DNA of 64,000 nucleotides from Sphingomonas sp. (lineage in GTDB: Bacteria; Pseudomonadota; Alphaproteobacteria; Sphingomonadales; Sphingomonadaceae), in assembly GCF_017744835.1 (NCBI RefSeq), contig NZ_JAGIAM010000001.1, positions 1,178,001 to 1,242,000 on the forward strand, written 5' to 3'. Position numbers and translations under genes: made by a program. Positions 6,721 to 15,288 of the stretch are shown here, piece after piece. The first letter of the stretch is position 1. Each line of letters begins with the position of its first letter. The notes under the pieces are model-generated. The model worked only from the letters and a program-made list of their open reading frames with translations. It was not told where the DNA came from and did no database searches.

Positions 6721-7578
6721 ATGAGGCCCGACACGCAAGGGAAATCGAGGAAACGGTGGCACCGGAAGCGCGGGGACTATATCGTAAAAACAGCGAAGCT
6801 AACGGACGGCGAGCTTTTGCAGCTCATGCTGAAGCCGAATCCACAGAATAGGGAGGCGCTCGACGAAAGATATTATCAATCGTTTCGCGAAATTCGCGAA
6901 TCATCAAAGAAAGCATTTTTATGGATTCTCGGCGCAGCTGCCTTCGGAATCCTTTCGCATTTTGGGGTCGTCAAAAGTGCCAGGGCTAGCGGACTGGAGG
7001 TATTGCCCGCGGTATTTAGTCATACAGCACTTTTGGCGCTAAGTTTTTCTAGCACTGCCTTTTGTTTTTCATATTCCAAGCAAACGTTCATACAAGTGTG
7101 GTTCTTGGCGAAGTTGCGTAATGCCGGACCAGAGCAGAAAGCAGACAGCCTTCTTAGGTATCCCGAGGCATACTGGATTTTTCACTTTCTGCCAGCCGCA
7201 ATCGGATACCCAAAGCATATACGTGGTCCACGTATCGGTTGGGGGCAGCTCGTTTACGTTATACTGTTGATAATCGCGATCGCTATTTTCGCCGTCGGTT
7301 CTCTATGGCTTTGGTTGGCGGTCGCATCCGACGTGTGGCGCTCGGCGTACCAAAACCACACAGTGTCGGTGTTGGTCATCACCCTTGCCGGCGCGGTTAC
7401 ACTTCTCGGCTGGGCATCGCCCTTCTATTATGACTGGCCGAGAAAATATCAGCATATAGGATTAGTGAACTCGCTCGCTAAGTTGGAGGGAGCAGAGCTC
7501 AGGGCCGCTCACATGAGAATATTCCATGCTGCCGCACGGATGGATTTAATCGACCCTGATCTATCCAAAACAGACTGA
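6721..7578 (+). CDS. Unknown four-helix membrane protein, AT-rich, probably acquired
   Basis: A 285-residue protein I do not recognise. It starts with a very basic segment (GKSRKRWHRKRGDY, residues 7-20) and has four hydrophobic helices at about 65-84, 96-118, 177-201 and 214-234, with a soluble middle loop and a 50-residue tail. Codons are much richer in A/T at third positions than in any neighbour, which suggests recent transfer. It lies between the glyoxalase pseudogene and a region with a lone LexA-type site. Two-pair helix layout and size recall accessory membrane effectors, but no signature supports a function. Confidence 0.75.
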   Translation: MRPDTQGKSRKRWHRKRGDYIVKTAKLTDGELLQLMLKPNPQNREALDERYYQSFREIRESSKKAFLWILGAAAFGILSHFGVVKSARASGLEVLPAVFSHTALLALSFSSTAFCFSYSKQTFIQVWFLAKLRNAGPEQKADSLLRYPEAYWIFHFLPAAIGYPKHIRGPRIGWGQLVYVILLIIAIAIFAVGSLWLWLAVASDVWRSAYQNHTVSVLVITLAGAVTLLGWASPFYYDWPRKYQHIGLVNSLAKLEGAELRAAHMRIFHAAARMDLIDPDLSKTD

Positions 7579-7671
7579 GTTGTTCGAGCTAGTCCAAGCC
7601 AGTGATTGCATGTCGCGAAATCGGAACAGGTCTCGGACATCGACGGCTCAGCCCTTTGGAACGGGGTGTAT

Positions 7672-7698
7672 GTTCCATCTATGTTCCGATTCAGTCAA
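7672..7698 (-). promoter_or_regulatory. Third LexA-type box with -35 element, no clear gene
   Basis: GTTC, seven bases, GTTC (7672-7686) with AGTCAA at 7693-7698 (TTGACT on the minus strand) repeats the layout found before paralog A. It would fire leftwards into the 3' end of the membrane-protein gene. The 130-nt gap 7579-7707 between two convergent genes holds nothing else that I can identify. Confidence 0.5.
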
Positions 7699-7707
7699 GC
7701 CCGCCCG

Positions 7708-9715
<2,008 letters not shown>

Positions 9716-9756
9716 GGGGGACTCTTAGGCGCGTGCAGGGCCGAGGGGAAGCCCGC

Positions 9757-10611
9757 TCAGAAACTATAGGCGAGGCCGAGCATCCCCATCCACTGGCCGC
9801 GCGATCCCGCGGTGGCGACGAGGGGGGAGTCGGCGAAGTCGCCGAGCATGCGGCGATAGGTGCCGCCGCCGACGAGCTGGAGGCCGTGAGTGAGGTCGCC
9901 GCTGAGCGACACGGCGCCGCCGAGGCCCAGCGTCCAGCTCTTCCATCCGCCGTCGAGGTCATAGGCGGCGAGGCCGCTCGCCGGGGCGGCCTCTGCCGGG
10001 ACGCCGAAATAGGTGCGGGCATAGCCGTCCCCGACGCGCTCGGCATTGGCGAAGACGCCGACCAGCGCCTTGCGGCTGAGCGGAGTCATGTAGGAGACCG
10101 CCGGTGTCAGCACGCCCGAATCATGCGTGCCGGTGACGTCGTGGCGATAGCTGATCGTGACCGACAGCCGGTCGTAATCGCTGGTCAGCACGCCGGCGCG
10201 GCCGATGCCGGCATAGCCGCCGAGCTCGACTGCGGTGCCGACCTTGCCGAGCGCCTTGACGCGCGGATCCTCGATGCTCCGGGTGCTGCTGCGGTTGAGG
10301 TTGAGCACCGCGACCGGGCCGAGCTGCAGGTCCCAGCCGGGGCCGGGGCGATCGGGGATCAGGTCGACGCTCAGCCGGTTGCCGACGAACTGGAAGCCGA
10401 AGCCCGAGACGCGGCCGACCGCGGCGGGGATCGGGGCCCAGCGATAATCGTCCGACCCCTCGTAATCGGGCATCACCGCCGCGCCCGCACCGGCGATCAC
10501 GAAGTCGCCGCCGCGGGGCTCGGGCGGCGTCTCGGGCTGCTGCTGGGCGAACGCCGGCGCGGCGAGGACGAGGCTGGCGGCGACGAGGAGGGGGCGAGGG
10601 AACGAAATCAA
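9757..10611 (-). CDS. MipA/OmpV family outer-membrane protein
   Basis: A 284-residue protein with a cleavable signal peptide (about 1-22, ending PAFAQ). The mature start, DFVIAGAGAAVMPDYEGSDDYRWAPIPAAVG, is the hallmark of MipA/OmpV proteins, which form outer-membrane beta-barrels and in some species scaffold murein synthases. Alternating strands run to the end and the last residue is Phe (LGLAYSF), as barrel assembly requires. It shares no operon with thiC: the riboswitch lies between them. Ligand unknown. Confidence 0.88.
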   Translation of the reverse strand: MISFPRPLLVAASLVLAAPAFAQQQPETPPEPRGGDFVIAGAGAAVMPDYEGSDDYRWAPIPAAVGRVSGFGFQFVGNRLSVDLIPDRPGPGWDLQLGPVAVLNLNRSSTRSIEDPRVKALGKVGTAVELGGYAGIGRAGVLTSDYDRLSVTISYRHDVTGTHDSGVLTPAVSYMTPLSRKALVGVFANAERVGDGYARTYFGVPAEAAPASGLAAYDLDGGWKSWTLGLGGAVSLSGDLTHGLQLVGGGTYRRMLGDFADSPLVATAGSRGQWMGMLGLAYSF

Positions 10612-10698
10612 CGGGATGCTCCGAGGCTATGTTGCACCTGCGAAACGCCGGGGTTTGGGTTTTGCTCCGGGATTTCGGCCCGCGTCGGTTGTGGGTTT

Positions 10699-10893
10699 GG
10701 TTCACGCGGAGACGCGGAGGCGCGGAGATTTGGTTCGCGCAGAGGCGCAGAGAGCGCAGAGGTGTCCGGCGCGGCTTTGGCCGCAGTCCATACTCGCCTC
10801 GGGGCGAGAAGGCCGCTCGCGCGGCATCGGGCACGGTTCATCTTCTCTGCGCCTCTGCGCGCAATTCAACTTCCTCCGCGTCTCCGCGTGAAC
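10699..10893. repeat. Long palindromic intergenic repeat, copy 1
   Basis: A ~195-bp imperfect inverted repeat. The left arm begins TTCACGCGGAGACGCGGAGG and goes on to CGCGCAGAGGCGCAGAG; the right arm returns CTCTGCGCCTCTGCGCG and CCTCCGCGTCTCCGCGTGAA. The middle carries GTGTCCGGCGCGGCTTTGG. A second copy lies at 12408-12633. No open frame of its own is convincing. It fills most of the gap between the OmpV-like gene and the next repeat. Confidence 0.85.
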
Positions 10894-10942
10894 GATGTTC
10901 CTGCGAAGCGCTGGGGTCTTGCTCCGAATTCGCCGCGCCATT

Positions 10943-11092
10943 CCCTTCCCTGCAAGGGAGGGGCCAGGGGTGGGTCGGCGCGGGCGAGGCTCGATGCCTC
11001 GGCCCGTGCTTTTTGTCGGATCGCGCTCGGGTCTTTTTTGGCGCGCAGACGCGCGCACCCACCCCCGGCCCCTCCCTGCAAGCAGGGAGGGG
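10943..11092. repeat. CCCTCCC-GGGAGGG palindrome pair with conserved linker
   Basis: Two stem-loops of the type CCCTCCCTGCAAGGGAGG face each other, joined by a linker with GGCTCGATGCCTCGG and GCGCGCAGACGCGCGC and flanked by GGGTGGG/CCCACCC. The same design recurs at 27474-27616, 29779-29900 and 44318-44409. Here it lies between the long palindrome and the end of the TetR gene, where it could end transcription from either side. Confidence 0.85.
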
Positions 11093-11105
11093 AGAGAGGA
11101 GTGTG

Positions 11106-11720
11106 TCAGGCGGGCGGCAACGCGCCCAGGATCAGCGCGGTCGTGTCCTTGGCGAGGGTGATGAGGGCGTCGCGGGGTTCGCCGGCGCGGGCTCGGACGC
11201 TGAGGGAGTGGAGCAGCGCGGCGACGATGCGGGCGTGGGCGGCGGGGGCGGGGCTGCCGGCCTGGCGGAGGAGGGTCTCGATCTTGGCGTCCTCCATCGC
11301 GAGGAAGGACTGGAGCGCGGCGCGGATGTCGGGGTCGGTGACCGCCTCGGTCGTCGCGGTGTTGATCATGATGCAGCCGGCGGGGCCGTTCTCGCCGGTG
11401 AGATAGCCCTCGATCGTATTGAGGAAGAGCGCCTTGAGCATCTGCTCCATCGGCAGGTCGGCCGCGATCAGCATGTCGAAACGCGCCTCGACGCTCTCGC
11501 GGATGCGCGCCGCGGCGAGCAGGTAGAGCGCCTTCTTGTCCCCGAAGGCGGCGTAGAGGCTGGGGCGGTTGACGCCGGTCGCCTCGGCGAGGTCGTCGAG
11601 CGAGGTGCTGGCGAAACCCTGCGCGCGGAAGCGCTCGAACGCGGCGCGCAGCACCGCGGCCTCGTCGAACTTGCGGGGGCGGCCGCGCGGGCGCGGAGCT
11701 ATTTTTGTACTATCTCGCAT
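11106..11720 (-). CDS. TetR family transcriptional regulator
   Basis: A 204-residue one-component repressor with the TetR HTH at about 38-60 (TSLDDLAEATGVNRPSLYAAFGDK) and a C-terminal ligand-binding domain of the AcrR/YcdC-like kind (GCIMINTATTEAV is a common C-terminal motif). The start at 11720 follows AAGGA at good spacing. It is divergent from a GST gene across 64 nt, and both promoters carry matching 24-bp operators, one over its own start codon, so it should repress itself and the GST gene. Inducer unknown. Confidence 0.9.
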   Translation of the reverse strand: MRDSTKIAPRPRGRPRKFDEAAVLRAAFERFRAQGFASTSLDDLAEATGVNRPSLYAAFGDKKALYLLAAARIRESVEARFDMLIAADLPMEQMLKALFLNTIEGYLTGENGPAGCIMINTATTEAVTDPDIRAALQSFLAMEDAKIETLLRQAGSPAPAAHARIVAALLHSLSVRARAGEPRDALITLAKDTTALILGALPPA

Positions 11721-11725
11721 GAAAA
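11702..11725. promoter_or_regulatory. TetR operator 1
   Basis: A 24-bp imperfect palindrome: half-site TTTTTGTACTA, two bases, TCGCATGAAAA. Its halves match those of operator 2. It covers the start codon of the TetR gene. Confidence 0.6.
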
Positions 11726-11740
11726 TCCTTGACCGACTCA

Positions 11741-11764
11741 TTTTTGTGCGAGATCGTATAAAAA
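11741..11764. promoter_or_regulatory. TetR operator 2
   Basis: A 24-bp palindrome: half-site TTTTTGTGCGA, two bases, TCGTATAAAAA (consensus half TTTTTRTRCGA). It ends 20 nt before the GST start codon, where it would block that promoter. Confidence 0.65.
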
Positions 11765-11784
11765 TCAAGAGAGGAGACCCCGAG

Positions 11785-12399
11785 ATGAAGATCTATTTCA
11801 TTCCCTTCGCCTGTTCGCTCGCCGCGCGGATCGCCGTGGAGGAGGCGGGGATCGATGCCGAATTCGTCCGCGTGCCCGAGGACCGGCAGCTGCCCGACGG
11901 GCGCGCCTATGCCGAGCTGAGCCCGATGGGATACGTCCCCGCGCTCGAGACGCGCGGCGGGCTGGTGCTCACCGAAGGGCCGGCGGTGCTGAGCTACATC
12001 GCCGAGCTGGCGCCCGAGGATTCGCTGTCGTTCACCGGCTTTTCGGACGCGCATTACCGGATGCTGGCGTGGCTCAACTTCACGAGCACCGAGCTGCACA
12101 AGGCCGTGTTCGCGCCGCTGTTCAATCGCGCGACCGGGCCGGAGGAGCGCGCGGCGGCGCTGGCGCGGGCGGCCAAGCCGCTGGGCTTGCTGGAGGCGCA
12201 TCTGAAGGACCGCGAGCTGCTGCAGGACCGCTTCAGCGTCGCCGACGCCTATCTGCTAGCGGTGCTCAACTGGTGCGAGCATGCCGGGGTGCCGATCGCC
12301 GACTATCCGGCGGTGCTCGCCTATCGCACCCGGCTGCGCCAGCGCCCCTCGGTGGCGCGCGCGATGGCCGAGGAGCTGCCGCTGCTGCAGGCGGCTTGA
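11785..12399 (+). CDS. Glutathione S-transferase family protein
   Basis: A 204-residue cytosolic GST: thioredoxin fold at 1-75 (MKIYFIPFACSLAARIAVEEAG, with SPMGYVPAL and TEGPAVLSYI for the glutathione site) and an all-helical C-terminal domain with FSVADAYLLAVLNW (about 150-163). Cys10/Ser11 near the N-terminus mark a bacterial beta-class-like active site. GAGGAG precedes the ATG. It is controlled by the divergent TetR gene through operator 2, which suggests induction by an electrophile or similar stress compound. Confidence 0.92.
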   Translation: MKIYFIPFACSLAARIAVEEAGIDAEFVRVPEDRQLPDGRAYAELSPMGYVPALETRGGLVLTEGPAVLSYIAELAPEDSLSFTGFSDAHYRMLAWLNFTSTELHKAVFAPLFNRATGPEERAAALARAAKPLGLLEAHLKDRELLQDRFSVADAYLLAVLNWCEHAGVPIADYPAVLAYRTRLRQRPSVARAMAEELPLLQAA

Positions 12400-12407
12400 G
12401 GGTTTTC

Positions 12408-12633
12408 GGTTCACGCGGAGGCGCGGAGACGCGGAGGAAACAGGAGGAATAGGAATTCGCGCAGAGGCGCGGAGGACGCAGAAGTGTCCGGCGCCGCTTT
12501 AGCCGCAGTTCATTGTCGCGCCGGAGTGAGAAGGCCGCTCTCGTGGCATTCCGGCAGGGTTCACCTTCTCTGCGTCCGCTGCGCCTCTGCGCGAACAAAC
12601 TCCGCGCCTTCGCGTTTCGGCGTGTGCGCAAGT
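12408..12633. repeat. Long palindromic intergenic repeat, copy 2
   Basis: Matches copy 1 at 10699-10893 over nearly its full length: TTCACGCGGAGGCGCGGAG, CGCGCAGAGGCGCGGAGG, GTGTCCGGCGCCGCTTTAG, GAGAAGGCCGCTC, TTCTCTGCG and CTGCGCCTCTGCGCGAAC in the same order. Two differences are an insertion in the left spacer and a weaker right end (CCGCGCCTTCGCGTTTCGG). It begins 9 nt after the GST stop. Confidence 0.85.
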
Positions 12634-12674
12634 TCCCGGGAGAGGCTCGTTCCGGTCCTCTCCCACCACGCCTG

Positions 12675-12709
12675 CCCTCCCGTGGCGCTGCTGCGGGAGG
12701 GTTTTTGTT
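12675..12709 (+). terminator. Rho-independent terminator downstream of the GST gene
   Basis: CCCTCCCG pairs with CGGGAGGG across an 11-nt loop and is followed by GTTTTTGTT. It lies beyond the repeat and before the crtI leader, separating the two units. Confidence 0.8.
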
Positions 12710-12745
12710 GTATCGCCGCGGAGGCTTCCGCTAGTCCCCTGTGCC

Positions 12746-12832
12746 ATGACGGGCGCCCATTCCGAGCTTCACGAGCAATCTCTGGCGCTGCCCGCGCTTT
12801 GGCCGGATCGTTGCAAGCGGGGGACGAAGTGA
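12746..12832 (+). CDS. Possible 28-residue leader peptide coupled to crtI
   Basis: An ATG at 12746 opens 28 codons (MTGAHSELHEQSLALPALW onward) that stop at a TGA overlapping the GTG start of the next gene by GTGA. This is the geometry of translational coupling. No clear Shine-Dalgarno sequence precedes the ATG and the peptide has no recognisable features, so it may be chance. Confidence 0.3.
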   Translation: MTGAHSELHEQSLALPALWPDRCKRGTK

Positions 12833-14307
12833 AGCGGGCAGCAGTGATCGGTGCAGGGATCGGCGGGCTCGCGCTCGCGATCCGGCTGCAGTCGGCGGGA
12901 GTTGACACCACCATCCTCGAGGCGCGCGACAAGCCCGGCGGCTGCGCCTATTTCTGGGAGCGCGACGGCTTCGTCTTCGATGCCGGGCCCGGCATGATCA
13001 CTGCGCCCGAGGCGTTCCAGGCGCTGTGGCGGATCTCGGGCCACGACATGGCCGAGGACGTGACGCTGATGCCGGTCTCGCCCTTCTACCGGCTGTCCTG
13101 GCCCGACGGGACGCGGCTCGACTTCTCCAACGACGATGCGCAGCTCGGCGCCGAGATCGCGCGGATCAATCCCGAGGACGTTCACGGCTATCGCCGCTTC
13201 CTCGCCTATTCGGCCGCGGCCTATCGGGAAGGCTATCAGAAGCTGGGCGCGGTGGTGATGCAGGACCTGTGGCAGATGCTGCGCGCGTCGCCGGGGCTGG
13301 CACGCAGCCAGGCGTGGCGATCCTTCTATTCGGTCGCCGCGGGCAAGGTGAAGAGCGACAAGCTGCGCCAGGCGCTGACCTTCAACACGCTGCTGGCGGG
13401 CGGCAATCCGATGCGCACCAGCGCGCTCTATGCGCTGGTCCACCAGCTCGAGCACCAGGGCGGGATGTGGCACGCCAAGGGCGGCACCAACCAGCTCGTC
13501 GCGGGGATGGTGCGCCATTTCGAGCGGCTGGGCGGCGTGGTGCGGCTGGGCGATCCGGTGGCGGCGATCGACACTTTGGGCGACCGAGTGACGGGCGTGC
13601 GGACCGAGAGCGGCTTCGCGCTCGAGACCGATGCCGTCGCGAGCAACGCCGATGTCGTCCACAGCTATCGCACGCTGCTCAGGACCTCGCGCAGCGCGCA
13701 GCGCACCGCCGGGCGGCTCGAGCGCAAGCGCTTCTCGCCCTCGTGCTTCGTCGTGCATTTCGGGGTGCGGGGGACCTTCCCCGAGATTCCGCACCATTCG
13801 ATGCTGTTCGGCCCGCGCTACCGCGGCTGGATCGAGGACGTGTTCGATCACGGCGTGCTGAGCGAGGACAGCGCGATCTATCTCTATCACCCGAGCGCGA
13901 CCGACCCCTCGCTGGCGCCCGAGGGGCATTCGGTCTTCTACGCGCTTGCGCCGGTGCCGCATCTGGGCAAGTTCCCCGCCGACTGGGCGCAGGTGGGGCC
14001 CGTGCTCGAGCAGCGCATCCTCGCCGAAGTCTCCCGGCGACTGATTCCCGACCTCAAGGACCGTATCGTGACTCAATTCTCCTGCGCGCCGACCGATTTC
14101 GCGCGCGACCTGAACGCCTATCAGGGGGCGTGCTTCAGCCTGGAGCCGACGCTGCCGCAGAGCGGCTGGTTCCGCGTGCGCAACCAGGATTCGGCCATCT
14201 CGAACCTGTTCTTCGTCGGATCGGGCACGCATCCGGGCGCGGGAATCCCCGGCGTGGTGGCGGGCGCGCGCGCGACCGCGGCGCTGATGCTGGGGGACGG
14301 CAAGTGA
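12829..14307 (+). CDS. crtI: CrtI-family phytoene desaturase-like FAD oxidoreductase
   Basis: A 492-residue flavoprotein: dinucleotide-binding VIGAGIGGLALAIRL (6-20), GGxAYFWERDGFVFDAGPGMI, a substrate domain in the middle and the CrtI-type C-terminal FAD motif LFFVGSGTHPGAGIPGVVAGAR. It would introduce double bonds into phytoene in carotenoid synthesis, as expected in a yellow sphingomonad. Start GTG 12829 fits the Rossmann strand; the frame is open upstream without homology. No crtB, crtE or crtY gene is nearby, so the pathway is split. It overlaps the next gene by 4 nt. A related carotenoid oxidoreductase role (CrtD-like) is possible. Confidence 0.88.
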   Translation: MKRAAVIGAGIGGLALAIRLQSAGVDTTILEARDKPGGCAYFWERDGFVFDAGPGMITAPEAFQALWRISGHDMAEDVTLMPVSPFYRLSWPDGTRLDFSNDDAQLGAEIARINPEDVHGYRRFLAYSAAAYREGYQKLGAVVMQDLWQMLRASPGLARSQAWRSFYSVAAGKVKSDKLRQALTFNTLLAGGNPMRTSALYALVHQLEHQGGMWHAKGGTNQLVAGMVRHFERLGGVVRLGDPVAAIDTLGDRVTGVRTESGFALETDAVASNADVVHSYRTLLRTSRSAQRTAGRLERKRFSPSCFVVHFGVRGTFPEIPHHSMLFGPRYRGWIEDVFDHGVLSEDSAIYLYHPSATDPSLAPEGHSVFYALAPVPHLGKFPADWAQVGPVLEQRILAEVSRRLIPDLKDRIVTQFSCAPTDFARDLNAYQGACFSLEPTLPQSGWFRVRNQDSAISNLFFVGSGTHPGAGIPGVVAGARATAALMLGDGK

Positions 14308-14885
14308 AGCGTGTCGCGGTCTATTGCGGTTCGGCCTCGCCCGCCGATCCGATCTATGTCCATACGGCCCGCAACGTCGGCCGTGCGCTGGCCGAGCGCG
14401 GCATCGGGCTGGTCTATGGCGGCGGCAAGCTGGGGCTGATGGGTGCGGTCGCCGACGGCGCGATCGAGGCCGGCGGCGAAGTGATCGGGGTGATCCCCCA
14501 GGCGCTGGTGCGCGCCGAAGTGGCGCATCTGGAGCTGAGCGAGCTCCACATCGTCGACACAATGCACGAGCGCAAGGCGCGCTTCACCGAGCTGGCCGAC
14601 GGCTTCATCAACCTGCCCGGCGGCACCGGAACGATGGACGAGCTGTGGGAAGCGATGAGCTGGGCGCAGCTCGGCTATCACACCGACCCGATCGGGCTGC
14701 TCAACGTCGCGGGCTATTACGACAAGCTGATCGATTTCTGGCACCATATGGGCCAGGTCGGCTTCGTCCGGCCGCAGCACCAGCAGATGCTGCTGGTGTC
14801 GGACGACCTCGACGTGCTGCTGACGCTGATGGACGCGCACGAGCCGGCGGTGCCGATCATCCATATGAAGCGCGAGGATCTGTAA
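14304..14885 (+). CDS. LOG family protein (TIGR00730 type)
   Basis: A 193-residue Rossmann-fold protein with the LOG signature: CGS at 8-10, MHERKARF (88-95) and PGGTGTMDE (105-113), which bind the ribose phosphate and catalyse N-glycosidic cleavage of nucleoside monophosphates, in plants and microbes releasing cytokinins. Often mislabelled lysine decarboxylase. The GTG start overlaps the crtI stop (GTGA), so the two are translationally coupled. The physiological substrate in this organism is unknown; AMP hydrolysis is likely. Confidence 0.92.
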   Translation: MKRVAVYCGSASPADPIYVHTARNVGRALAERGIGLVYGGGKLGLMGAVADGAIEAGGEVIGVIPQALVRAEVAHLELSELHIVDTMHERKARFTELADGFINLPGGTGTMDELWEAMSWAQLGYHTDPIGLLNVAGYYDKLIDFWHHMGQVGFVRPQHQQMLLVSDDLDVLLTLMDAHEPAVPIIHMKREDL

Positions 14886-14901
14886 CCGGCACGCCGCCGT
14901 G

Positions 14902-14922
14902 CCCCTCCCCGCAAGGGAGGGG
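14902..14922. repeat. Single CCCTCCC-GGGAGGG stem-loop
   Basis: CCCCTCCCCGCAAGGGAGGGG followed by TTAGGGAGG: one half of the paired element seen elsewhere. It lies between convergent stops and may act as a terminator. Confidence 0.75.
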
Positions 14923-14932
14923 TTAGGGAGGA

Positions 14933-15169
14933 TCAGCCCCCGTGGCGGGCGCGCTGGGGCTGGGCGTCGGCGGTGAGATTGCCCTTGCGCTGGCAGGTGG
15001 CGCTGATCACCGGATAGGCCAGGTCGGTGCTGCGCTCGAGCGCGCCGCTCATCGCCTCCTGGCATGCCGCGATCGAGGTATAGTGCACCGGCTCGACGCG
15101 CGCCTGCTGGCACTGCATCGAATCGTCGTTGCAACCCATGATCGCCAGCACGTAGAGGACCTGATCCAT
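14933..15169 (-). CDS. Small cysteine-containing hypothetical protein
   Basis: A 78-residue protein starting MDQVLYVLAIMGCNDDSMQC, with four Cys (13, 20, 36, 59) that could form two disulfides, a short hydrophobic start and a basic tail. Similar short proteins with a CNDDxxxC motif appear in sphingomonads; I cannot assign a function. Two ATGs in tandem (15172, 15169) follow AAGGA; the second has the better spacing. The N-terminus could be an uncleaved membrane-targeting segment, with the Cys residues in the periplasm. Confidence 0.65.
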   Translation of the reverse strand: MDQVLYVLAIMGCNDDSMQCQQARVEPVHYTSIAACQEAMSGALERSTDLAYPVISATCQRKGNLTADAQPQRARHGG

Positions 15170-15288
15170 CATTCTTCCTTCCGGGGAGGGAGAACGAAGC
15201 GCCGCCGGGGCTGTTCCTGCCGTTACGCCTGCGGTCCGGCATGGCGCGGCGGTTGCAACCGCGGCCCGGCTGCCCCAAATCGCGGGCA

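Noticed and set aside
7672..7686. LexA control of thiC
   Set aside because: The site is beyond the 3' end of thiC, whose leader with the TPP riboswitch lies 2 kb away.
14304..14885. Lysine decarboxylase
   Set aside because: PGGTGTMDE and MHERK mark the LOG family; no PLP site is present.
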